Shown one piece after another: positions 1-6,763 of a stretch of 9,956 nucleotides of DNA (within the stretch, counting starts at the first letter, position 1; the number at the start of each line of letters is the position of its first letter). Source of the stretch: Clostridia bacterium (GTDB lineage: Bacteria > Bacillota > Clostridia > Lachnospirales > CAG-274); the NCBI GenBank assembly GCA_030536675.1, contig JAUNPM010000047.1, forward strand, positions 1 through 9,956, read 5' to 3'. The notes under the pieces were generated by a model, which did no database searches, was not told the DNA's origin, and saw nothing but the letters and a program-made list of their open reading frames with translations. A program made the position numbers and the translations under genes.

Positions 1-1414
1 CGTCAACGATTACCTCTGATATTTTTTCAATTATACCATCTGTGCTTAAGTCCTCTGCACTGCTTTCTTCCTCAATGCCGCTGCTGTCCATAAGTTTGAT
101 GTAGTTTTGCTCACATTCAAGTATTGTGCTTCCTACTGCAACTATTTGATATTTTTCAATATTTACCATTGCATAATCCTTAACAAGTCCTGCATCATCC
201 TTAAGTGCCATAAAATAAGTAGGCTGATCGGCTATATTTAAAAGCAGAGGGAAGGTTGCCTTATAGCCTAAATTTTGAACCTGACCTTCTGCCGATGCCA
301 TTGCGGAATATTCCTCTGCACCTGATACGGCATAATATCTTGTTTCGGCAGTCCTCTGATTCATAAGCACAAATCCTACATTTGAAGCGTCTCCTGCAAC
401 AGACGTAACTCCCGTATATACCCATACATCGTCCTCAAGAGCAATATAATTATATCCCGCAGTAGTCTGCAAGCAGCCCTTCTGACCTATTATGCTGTTA
501 ATGTAGCCGCCTCTTAATGTACCGTAATAGTCATAATAATCTATTAACAGATCCGCAGAATAAACTCTGTCCACCCAATTTGGCACTTCATCTATATCAT
601 AGCTTTTAGCAGAGCCGTTTTGGGCATTTACGATTATGACCTTGCTTATTTTTACACCGCCGAAAAGACCTATTGTATAATCTCTCACGGGGCATATCCA
701 CATTGGAGTTCCGTTGTCGTCAATTTCAAATGAAAGGCTTTCAAATATATATGTTGGATATTTAAAACGCAAATATCTGTATATATTTCTGTTTAACACC
801 TCGGAGGTGGAATACTTAATGCCCTCCTGAAGCCTTACACATTCCACGTCCTGAGTTGTCATATCTATCCTAATATATGCAGGTATGCCCTCTTTTCTGT
901 TTGAAAGCCATTTAAAGAAATCTCCGTAGTCAAGAGGAGTAACCCTCACAGGCTTATTTTGATAATTTATCTGTGAGTAAAGGGGATTCACCTCAAACTG
1001 TGAAACCAGGTCCCCCATAGTACCCATTTTTCTAAGCCCCAGCTTTTCGGCTGAATCCTTATCAAGGCTGGGTATTTCATTATAGTTTACTTCCTTTATA
1101 TCCTCGCTGAAATTTCTTTCCTCTATATTTATGAGCTTGCAGTATTTTCCTGCGTTAATAATGTGAGAGGATAAAAGTCCTCCGCCCAAAAATATAACCA
1201 CTGCAACAATAAAAATTGAAATATAGCCTGTCCTTATGACCTTTGACACTCTTCTGCTAAGGCTTAAAATAATTACTGCGCCTATGGCAAGAAGAGATAA
1301 TACAAATGACCACAGACCGGGAGAATGTATATTTATGGCAGGCAGTGCCACATAATAATAAATTCCTCCTGCCAAAATAAGTAACAATATTGCAAGTGCT
1401 GTCAATTTTTTCAT
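1..1414 (-). CDS. Uncharacterised membrane-anchored protein, 3 TM segments plus large extracytoplasmic domain (3' end outside window)
   Basis: The frame is open from ATG at 1414 to the left edge (471 codons, no stop), so the C-terminus is missing. The start is supported by a GAGGG site 5 bases upstream and by its position 9 bp after the ftsY stop. The protein starts MKKLTALAIL and has three hydrophobic helices at about residues 4-24, 32-52 and 62-82. The short loop between helices 2 and 3 is rich in Arg/Lys (RRVSKVIR). By the positive-inside rule, the remaining roughly 390 residues lie outside the cytoplasm. That part is mixed alpha/beta and not low-complexity, with dense stretches that look conserved: PVRDYTIGLFGG, VPNWVDRVY, YTGVTSVAGDASNVGF, FPLLLNIADQPTYFMALKD. 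The stretch ISKVIIVNAQNGSAKSYDID loosely resembles a PepSY-type strand pair. An acidic linker (about 445-460) follows, and a further domain probably lies beyond the edge. I do not recognise a characterised family. Its place after ftsY suggests cotranscription with it, but no function should be inferred from that alone. Confidence 0.85.
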   Translation of the reverse strand, partial: MKKLTALAILLLILAGGIYYYVALPAINIHSPGLWSFVLSLLAIGAVIILSLSRRVSKVIRTGYISIFIVAVVIFLGGGLLSSHIINAGKYCKLINIEERNFSEDIKEVNYNEIPSLDKDSAEKLGLRKMGTMGDLVSQFEVNPLYSQINYQNKPVRVTPLDYGDFFKWLSNRKEGIPAYIRIDMTTQDVECVRLQEGIKYSTSEVLNRNIYRYLRFKYPTYIFESLSFEIDDNGTPMWICPVRDYTIGLFGGVKISKVIIVNAQNGSAKSYDIDEVPNWVDRVYSADLLIDYYDYYGTLRGGYINSIIGQKGCLQTTAGYNYIALEDDVWVYTGVTSVAGDASNVGFVLMNQRTAETRYYAVSGAEEYSAMASAEGQVQNLGYKATFPLLLNIADQPTYFMALKDDAGLVKDYAMVNIEKYQIVAVGSTILECEQNYIKLMDSSGIEEESSAEDLSTDGIIEKISEVIVD

Positions 1415-1423
1415 TTGATCCCT

Positions 1424-2884
1424 CTATTCTTCGTCAAATAATGCTTTTGCAAATTCCTTTGAATCAAAAGGCTGAAGATCGTTTATCTGCTCTCCAACAC
1501 CTATATATCTTACGGGAATGTTCATATCGTGCTTTATTGCAATGACAATGCCGCCCTTTGCAGTTCCGTCGAGCTTTGTTAAAACAAGTCCCGTTATGTC
1601 GGCAACCTCCTTAAAGAGCTTTGCCTGCTGTAAAGCATTCTGTCCCGTAGTTGCGTCAAGGACAAGAAAAACCTCAATGTGTGCTTCGGGGTATTCTCTG
1701 TCAATTACCCTTGAAATTTTTCTTAACTCCTCCATAAGATTTTTCTTGTTGTGAAGTCTGCCTGCCGTATCGCATATCAACACATCTGTTTTTCTTGCCT
1801 TTGCGGCATTTACAGCGTCAAATACAACAGCCGCAGGGTCGGAATTTTCCTGATGCTTTATGACCTCACAGTCATTTCTGTCACCCCAAATTTGAAGCTG
1901 GTCTATGGCAGCAGCTCTGAATGTGTCTGCCGCCGCAAGGAGCACTGATTTGCCCTCTGATTTATAGTTATGGGCAAGCTTGCCTATAGTTGTGGTTTTG
2001 CCCACACCGTTTACTCCTATTACAAGTATAACGCTTGGTGATGTTAGATTTAAAGGCTCGTCGTCCTTTTCCAAAATTTCGGAAATTACTTTAACAAGAA
2101 GCCCTTTGACCTGTGATGCCTCCGTTGCTCTTTCGTCCTTAACTCTTTCCCTTAATTTTTCTATAATATAAAGAGAGGTTTCAACACCGATATCAGCCAT
2201 TATGAGGGCTTCCTCAAGCTCTTCAAAAAGCTCCTCGTCTATTTTTACAAAGGATTTTAAAACATTGTCAACTCCCGACATTATGTTGTTTCTTGTTTTG
2301 CTTAAGCCTGCTTTTATTTTTGCAAAAAAGCCCTGTTTTTTTTCTGACGGTTCTTCACTTTCCGTGGTTTCATCAGCTTTAGACTGTTCCTCTTTGGCTT
2401 TAGCATTTTCATCTGCCTTTGTTTCCTCTGCCGCCTCTTCATTTTGGTCATTTTCATCTGTATTTGCTTCTGTTACAGCCTCTTCGTTTTCGGCAGCTTC
2501 ACCGATGCTTTTTTCGGCATTGATTTTTTCATAGTTTATAAGCTCACCGGATTTGACCTTTATTGCAGTTTCATCATATATCCTGTCATAGGTTTCCTCT
2601 ATTTTGTCATCGATGATTTTTTGAAGCTCTTTATCAACTCTCTCATCGTGGAGCTTTTCAATGACCTTGTCAACTGTTTCCGCCACAATGTTTTCAACGT
2701 TTTCTTCTTCTATTTCAATGATCTCTTCTTTGACCTCTTCCTTGACTTCCTCGGTCAGGGCTTTTTCGCTCACTTCTTCATTTTGTTCATCTAAAGACTT
2801 TTCGGCTTCAACAGCCCTTGCATTTTCCTCGGTATTTTCAAATTCATTATTTTTTTTCTTTTTTAAAAAATCAAATAAACCCAT
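1424..2884 (-). CDS. ftsY: Signal recognition particle receptor FtsY (SRP-type GTPase)
   Basis: FtsY is the membrane-associated receptor that docks ribosome-SRP (Ffh/4.5S RNA) complexes at SecYEG for cotranslational insertion of membrane proteins. The 486-residue product ends in a complete NG domain (about 185-486): the amphipathic lipid-binding helix GFFAKIKAGLSKTRNNI (185-201), the helical N domain (to about 275), G1 GVNGVGKTT (290-298), the SRP-specific insertion motif DTFRAAA (320-326), G3 DTAGR (372-376), G4 TKLDGTAKGG (436-445), and the closing RYIGVGE and DLQPF motifs (459-473). Residues 12-184 form a long, highly acidic A-like region of Glu/Asp/Lys/Ala. A basic-hydrophobic tip, MGLFDFLKKKK, precedes it and could be a second membrane contact. 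B. subtilis FtsY is about 329 residues, so this is an extended form. The start ATG shares one base with the smc stop (TAATG). An AAGGAG site at 2895-2900, inside smc, lies 10 bases upstream, implying translational coupling. Confidence 0.97.
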   Translation of the reverse strand: MGLFDFLKKKKNNEFENTEENARAVEAEKSLDEQNEEVSEKALTEEVKEEVKEEIIEIEEENVENIVAETVDKVIEKLHDERVDKELQKIIDDKIEETYDRIYDETAIKVKSGELINYEKINAEKSIGEAAENEEAVTEANTDENDQNEEAAEETKADENAKAKEEQSKADETTESEEPSEKKQGFFAKIKAGLSKTRNNIMSGVDNVLKSFVKIDEELFEELEEALIMADIGVETSLYIIEKLRERVKDERATEASQVKGLLVKVISEILEKDDEPLNLTSPSVILVIGVNGVGKTTTIGKLAHNYKSEGKSVLLAAADTFRAAAIDQLQIWGDRNDCEVIKHQENSDPAAVVFDAVNAAKARKTDVLICDTAGRLHNKKNLMEELRKISRVIDREYPEAHIEVFLVLDATTGQNALQQAKLFKEVADITGLVLTKLDGTAKGGIVIAIKHDMNIPVRYIGVGEQINDLQPFDSKEFAKALFDEE

Positions 2885-5800
2885 TACATCTGCACTCCTT
2901 TTTCATCGAATTTAACTGATACAAGTTTTGAAACGCCCTGCTCCTGCATTGTAACTCCGTAGAGTATGTCAGCCGCCTCCATAGTACCCTTTCTGTGAGT
3001 TATGACAATAAACTGTGTGTCATTTATGAAATTGCTTAAATTATTTGCATATCTGTTTACATTTGCGTCATCAAGTGCCGCTTCAATTTCATCAAGTATA
3101 CAGAAGGGGGACGGCTTCATTTTAAGTATTGCAAAAAGCAGTGCCATTGCCGTGAGAGCCTTTTCTCCTCCCGACAAAAGCATCATATTTTGAAGGGACT
3201 TTCCCGGCGGCTGAACAACAATGTCTATGCCGCAGTTTAAAATGTCCTCAGTATCGCTTAATTTAAGCTCCGCTGAACCTCCGCCAAACATTTCAGCAAA
3301 GGTTTTTGTAAAGTTTTGGCTTATTATTCCAAACTGCTCCTTAAACTGCTTTTCCATCATACTATTAAGGTCATTAATAATATTTGTAAGCTCCTTTTCG
3401 GTTTTTATAATGTCATCTCTGTTGTTCTTGAGGAAATCATATCTTTCCTTTACTTCCTTATATTCCTCAACTGCATTAAGATTTACATTTCCCAGAGCCT
3501 TTATCTCACCTCTAAGGCGCTTTTCCTCTTTTTTAAGCTCTTCATCTGTTGCCTCCAGCTTTTCGCTTTCCTTTGCTGCAACATATGTAATTTCATATTC
3601 CTCCCACATAGAGTCATAAAGCTGCCTGCACCTTGAATCTGTCTGTTCCTTTCTTACCTCAAGCCTGTCAAGCTCCTTTTCAAGCCTTGCTCTTGTTTCC
3701 ATTTGCTTTTTCATTTCGGAATCAAGTTCTTCTGACTGCTTGTTTATGTTATTTTTTTCTTTTGCAAGCTCTGCGTTTTCTTCATTAAGTTTATTATATT
3801 CGCTTATTACAACATTTATGTCTGCCTTAAGTTTTTCGGTAGTACATTCCTTTTCGGAAATTTTATTTTCATAATCGGATATTATTTCGTTGCTGTTTGC
3901 AAGATTATTTTTTATTTCTGAAATTTCATTTTCAATACGGCTTATGCTTGACTTAAGAGTGTAAACATCGTTTTCAAGCTGATTTATTTCAACTCTCATT
4001 GATGAAAGCTCTTCACTGCTTGATTCTCTTATATCTCTGTCGGATTGTATCTTACATTGAAATTCGTCAAGAGCCCTGTTTGTTTCCTCAAGCTCCTTAT
4101 TTAAGTCTTTAAGTTTTGTATTTAATTGAGCAAGCTTTGCCTTACCGTCCTCTTGGGAGTCTTCAAGATTTGAAAGCTCCTTGTCGTAATTTGAAATCCT
4201 TGAATCAATATCGTCAATATATTCTTTTAACTGATTTATTTCAGATATTATCTTTGCCTTATTTATTGCCGCATTTTGAATTTCTTCTTTTGCTTCATTT
4301 ATTTTGTATTTAAGATTTTCACTTATTTCAGACATTTTTACAACGTCCTCGTTTATTGATGCCTGCTCTTCAAAAAGAGCCTTAAGCATATCTCTAAGCT
4401 CGGTTATTTCACGGCTTCTTGAAAAAATACCCGATGCCTTTTTGTTTATTGAACCACCTGTCATTGAGCCTCCCGCATTTAAAAGCTCTCCTTCAAGGGT
4501 AACTATTTTATAGGCATATTTTGTTTTCCTTGCAAGGGCAATGGCGCTGTCCATATCCTCTGCTACAATGACCCTTTCAAGAAGTGATGACATAATGTTT
4601 TCATACTCGGGAGCATATTTTATAAGCTCCTTTGCAACTCCTATTATGCCCTTTTCCTTTATTATATTGTATTTTTCGCTTCCCAGAGTTTTGGATTTTA
4701 TGGCAGTCATAGGGAAAAATGTAGCTCTTCCCTTATTTGTCCTTTTTAAATAGCTTATGGCTTTTTTAACGTCCTCTTCCGTTCTTGCAATAATATTTTG
4801 CACAGCAGAGCCTAAAGCTATTTCGATTGCCGTTTCATACTTTTTATCACAGCTTACAGCTTCCCCTACAGCACCGCAAATGCCTTTAAATTCGGGATTT
4901 TTATTATCCCTTTGGCTAAGTATGGCTTTAACTCCGCCATAATAGCCCTCATAGCTTTTTTCAAGCTCCGAAAGAGCCTTAAGCCTTGCGTTTTTTTCCT
5001 GAATTTCTCTGTTTACGGCATTGAGCCTTGAATTTGCCTCATTCAGATTTGTTTGTATATTTGAAAGCTGCTGTGTGTTTTTGTTAATATTGTCATTTGC
5101 CGCCTCATTTTCCTTTTCGGCTCTTTCAAGGTCCCTTTGTCCTTTTTCAAAAAGGGAATTTCTTTCGTTCTTCTGTGCCTTAAGCTGAATAAGCTCTTCT
5201 TCAATTTGTTTTTTTCTGGTGAGTATTTGTTCAATGGTTATTTCGGCCTTGCTTATTTCATTTTTAACATCTGTGGATTCATTCATTTTTTCAATGATGA
5301 TGTTGTTGTAGCTTGTAAGCCTGTCCTCATTTTCACTTACTCTTGAGCTTATTTTTGAAAACTCTTCGATTTTTGAATTATAAATATTTTGCTTATCCTT
5401 AAGCTGATTTTCCTTTTCAGCTACAGCCCCTGCTGTTTTTCCCTTTAAAGCCTCTTTTTCGCTTATAAGAGTACTGCTTTCTTCATTTTCTTTTTTTATT
5501 CGTTCTATATTTTCCTTATAATGCCCTATTTCTGCGGCACAGAGCTTAATGTCGTTTTCCTTCTGCTCTTTTTCGGAACGCTTTTCACCTATAATATTGT
5601 TATGATTTTCAATATTCTCTTCCGTACTCAAAAGGCTGTTTTTAAGCTCCGCTTTTTTAATATTGTTTTTTTCTTCCGTGCGCAGCTCCCTGTCTATGTC
5701 TATTCTCAATTGATTTATATTTGAGTTTAATACCTTAAGCTCGCTTTCATATTTATCCGCATCTCTTACAAATATATTCACCTGAACAAGCTTCATTCTG

Positions 5801-6459
5801 TCAGCAAGGACAATACATTTTTTTGCCTTTTCAGCCTGTATCTCAAGAGGCCCCACCTGCTTTTCAAGCTCATCTATAATGTCGTTTACCCTCACAAGAT
5901 TTTCCTGCTCTCTTGCCAGCTTCGCTGATGCGTCGGCGCACCTTGTCCTGTATTTAACAATACCCGCTGCTTCTTCAAAAAGCATTCTCCTGTCCTCGGA
6001 CTTTGAAGATAAAATTTCATCTATCCTGCCCTGACCTATTATGGAATAGCCTTCCTTGCCCACACCTGTGTCCATAAAAAGCTCAAGTATATCCTTTGCT
6101 CTGCACTTTGTGCCGTTTATAAGATAATCGCTGTCCCCGGAACGAAACACTCTCCTTGTTACAGTAACCTCACTGTAGTCCAGATTAAGTTTTCTGTCCT
6201 CATTGTCCATTACAAGAGAAACCTCAGCAAAGCTCAAAGGCTTTCTGTTGGCGGTGCCGTTAAATATAACGTCCTCCATTTTGTTTCCTCTAAGACTTTT
6301 TGCACTTTTTTCGCCCAGTACCCAGCGCACAGCGTCTGCAATATTGCTTTTACCGCTTCCGTTGGGACCTACAACAGCTGTTATGCCCTTATTAAATTCC
6401 AGCTTTATTTTTTCAGGGAAAGACTTAAAGCCCTGTAATTCCAGTCTTTTAAGATACAT
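2884..6459 (-). CDS. smc: Chromosome partition/condensation protein SMC
   Basis: SMC is the core ATPase of bacterial condensin. With ScpA and ScpB (not in this window) it loads near the origin, usually via ParB, and extrudes loops to individualise sister chromosomes. The 1191-residue product matches the usual length and has every part: Walker A GPNGSGKS (31-38), Q-loop region IIGQGRIDEIL (about 140-150), a first coiled-coil arm (about 170-500), a hinge (about 500-665) with its glycine-rich end GGSMTGGS (653-660), and a return coiled coil (about 670-1030). The C-terminal head carries signature LSGGEK (1095-1100), Walker B FCILDE with catalytic Glu1124, D-loop ALDDAN and an ITHRKGTME switch region. 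All nucleotide-binding residues seen are intact. A GGAG site 8 bases upstream of ATG supports the start. It is the first gene of a smc-ftsY cluster. No rnc precedes it; the next gene upstream is divergent. Confidence 0.98.
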   Translation of the reverse strand: MYLKRLELQGFKSFPEKIKLEFNKGITAVVGPNGSGKSNIADAVRWVLGEKSAKSLRGNKMEDVIFNGTANRKPLSFAEVSLVMDNEDRKLNLDYSEVTVTRRVFRSGDSDYLINGTKCRAKDILELFMDTGVGKEGYSIIGQGRIDEILSSKSEDRRMLFEEAAGIVKYRTRCADASAKLAREQENLVRVNDIIDELEKQVGPLEIQAEKAKKCIVLADRMKLVQVNIFVRDADKYESELKVLNSNINQLRIDIDRELRTEEKNNIKKAELKNSLLSTEENIENHNNIIGEKRSEKEQKENDIKLCAAEIGHYKENIERIKKENEESSTLISEKEALKGKTAGAVAEKENQLKDKQNIYNSKIEEFSKISSRVSENEDRLTSYNNIIIEKMNESTDVKNEISKAEITIEQILTRKKQIEEELIQLKAQKNERNSLFEKGQRDLERAEKENEAANDNINKNTQQLSNIQTNLNEANSRLNAVNREIQEKNARLKALSELEKSYEGYYGGVKAILSQRDNKNPEFKGICGAVGEAVSCDKKYETAIEIALGSAVQNIIARTEEDVKKAISYLKRTNKGRATFFPMTAIKSKTLGSEKYNIIKEKGIIGVAKELIKYAPEYENIMSSLLERVIVAEDMDSAIALARKTKYAYKIVTLEGELLNAGGSMTGGSINKKASGIFSRSREITELRDMLKALFEEQASINEDVVKMSEISENLKYKINEAKEEIQNAAINKAKIISEINQLKEYIDDIDSRISNYDKELSNLEDSQEDGKAKLAQLNTKLKDLNKELEETNRALDEFQCKIQSDRDIRESSSEELSSMRVEINQLENDVYTLKSSISRIENEISEIKNNLANSNEIISDYENKISEKECTTEKLKADINVVISEYNKLNEENAELAKEKNNINKQSEELDSEMKKQMETRARLEKELDRLEVRKEQTDSRCRQLYDSMWEEYEITYVAAKESEKLEATDEELKKEEKRLRGEIKALGNVNLNAVEEYKEVKERYDFLKNNRDDIIKTEKELTNIINDLNSMMEKQFKEQFGIISQNFTKTFAEMFGGGSAELKLSDTEDILNCGIDIVVQPPGKSLQNMMLLSGGEKALTAMALLFAILKMKPSPFCILDEIEAALDDANVNRYANNLSNFINDTQFIVITHRKGTMEAADILYGVTMQEQGVSKLVSVKFDEKGVQM
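2895..2900 (-). promoter_or_regulatory. Ribosome binding site of ftsY inside the smc 3' end
   Basis: AAGGAG on the minus strand lies in the last codons of smc, 10 bases before the ftsY ATG. The smc stop and ftsY start share one base (TAATG), so terminating ribosomes could reinitiate on ftsY. Confidence 0.7.
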
Positions 6460-6540
6460 ATTTATTTCTCCGTTTTTGCTAAATCATATAAATTATTATT
6501 TAAAATTTATCGGCTTTACACACCGAATATAAAAATACTT

Positions 6541-6568
6541 ATTATAGTATAACATACTTTCCTCTTAA
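6541..6568 (-). promoter_or_regulatory. Candidate sigma-A-type promoter for smc-ftsY
   Basis: On the minus strand a perfect -10 TATAAT (6546-6541) is preceded by TTAAGA (6568-6563), a 4/6 match to TTGACA, with a 16-bp spacer. Transcription would start near 6534 and leave a leader of about 75 nt. A perfect short inverted repeat, AGTAT-AAC-ATACT (6546-6558), overlaps the first base of the -10 and the spacer and could bind a regulator. The -35 is weak and the region is very AT-rich, so this is a reasonable but unproven call. smc may also be read from elsewhere. Confidence 0.5.
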
Positions 6569-6624
6569 TTTCCATAATTAATTTATGTTTAATAAATTTT
6601 AAAATACTGTTTTAAATTTAGTAC

Positions 6625-6653
6625 TTGACAATACATAGTAGTAGGTGTATATT
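6625..6653 (+). promoter_or_regulatory. Distal exporter promoter P1
   Basis: Perfect -35 TTGACA (6625-6630), 17-bp spacer, and -10 TATATT (6648-6653). Start of transcription would be near 6660, about 104 nt before the adaptor start codon. The spacer plus the first bases of the -10 form ATACA (6631-6635) and TGTAT (6646-6650), perfect 5-bp inverted arms 10 bp apart, an operator-like arrangement. Confidence 0.65.
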
Positions 6654-6684
6654 TTAATAAAGATAAATATTTCAGCAATATTTA

Positions 6685-6713
6685 TTGACAAGTATTGATT
6701 AGTGTGCTATTAT
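6685..6713 (+). promoter_or_regulatory. Proximal exporter promoter P2 (extended -10)
   Basis: Perfect -35 TTGACA (6685-6690), 17-bp spacer, and -10 TATTAT (6708-6713) preceded by TGC (6705-6707), an extended -10 element. Start of transcription would be near 6720, giving a leader of about 44 nt with the AGGAGG site. This is the strongest promoter in the window and is exactly 60 bp downstream of P1. Confidence 0.75.
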
Positions 6714-6726
6714 ACATAGTACATTA
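6700..6726. repeat. Imperfect inverted repeat over the P2 -10 and start site (candidate operator)
   Basis: The left arm TAGTGTGCTAT (6700-6710) and right arm ATAGTACATTA (6716-6726) flank a 5-bp centre, TATAC. Nine of 11 positions are complementary and the other two are G-T pairs. The repeat covers the -10 and the predicted start of transcription, where a repressor would block RNA polymerase. It contains one copy of the ATACATAGTA repeat. It is AT-rich, so chance is possible, and no regulator gene is present in the window to pair with it. Confidence 0.4.
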
Positions 6727-6751
6727 TAACAATAATACAATTATAAGAATT

Positions 6752-6757
6752 AGGAGG
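6752..6757 (+). promoter_or_regulatory. Ribosome binding site fixing the adaptor start
   Basis: Consensus AGGAGG with 6 bases before ATG at 6764. It decides against an in-frame upstream ATG at 6695, which lies inside the P2 promoter and has no such site. Confidence 0.9.
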
Positions 6758-6763
6758 ATAACT

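Larger units (their letters stand above)
6460..6763. other. Divergent AT-rich intergenic regulatory region
   Basis: This is the only gene-free stretch of about 300 bp. It holds the smc promoter candidate (minus strand), two tandem consensus promoters for the exporter (plus strand) and several AT-rich inverted repeats. The 7-bp arms ATAAATT (6488-6494) and AATTTAT (6504-6510) lie in the smc leader. The perfect 7-bp arms TTTAAAA (6598-6604) and TTTTAAA (6610-6616), with a TACTG loop, lie just upstream of the distal exporter promoter. The 10-bp repeat ATACATAGTA occurs at 6631 and 6712. No GC-rich hairpin followed by a T-run, no riboswitch-like fold and no convincing small ORF was seen. Confidence 0.75.

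Noticed and set aside
2202..2534. Plus-strand ORF of 110 codons opposite ftsY
   Set aside because: Ser/Phe-rich shadow of the Glu/Lys-rich acidic region of FtsY, with no convincing ribosome binding site or domain. The antisense of GAA/GAG/AAA codons yields such open frames.
3221..3636. Plus-strand ORFs (132 and 106 codons) opposite smc
   Set aside because: They overlap the well-supported SMC C-terminal coiled coil and head. Their Ser/Leu/Phe-rich composition is that expected of a reversed coiled-coil gene.
6511..6526. Small hairpin (TCGG...CCGA) in the smc leader as a riboswitch or attenuator
   Set aside because: Only a 4-bp stem with a 9-base loop and no U-tract or conserved aptamer-like sequence.
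6203..6532. Plus-strand ORF of 109 codons over the smc start
   Set aside because: Antisense to the conserved SMC N-terminal head including Walker A; no protein-like features of its own.
6593..6620. Near-palindromic AT-rich hairpin as a transcription terminator
   Set aside because: The stem is entirely A/T and sits between two divergent promoters, with no gene ending nearby. It is at most a protein-binding site or chance in AT-rich DNA.
6695..6763. In-frame N-terminal extension of the adaptor starting at ATG 6695
   Set aside because: The ATG lies inside the P2 promoter spacer and upstream of its predicted transcript start. The added residues are not signal-like, and AGGAGG precedes the ATG at 6764.
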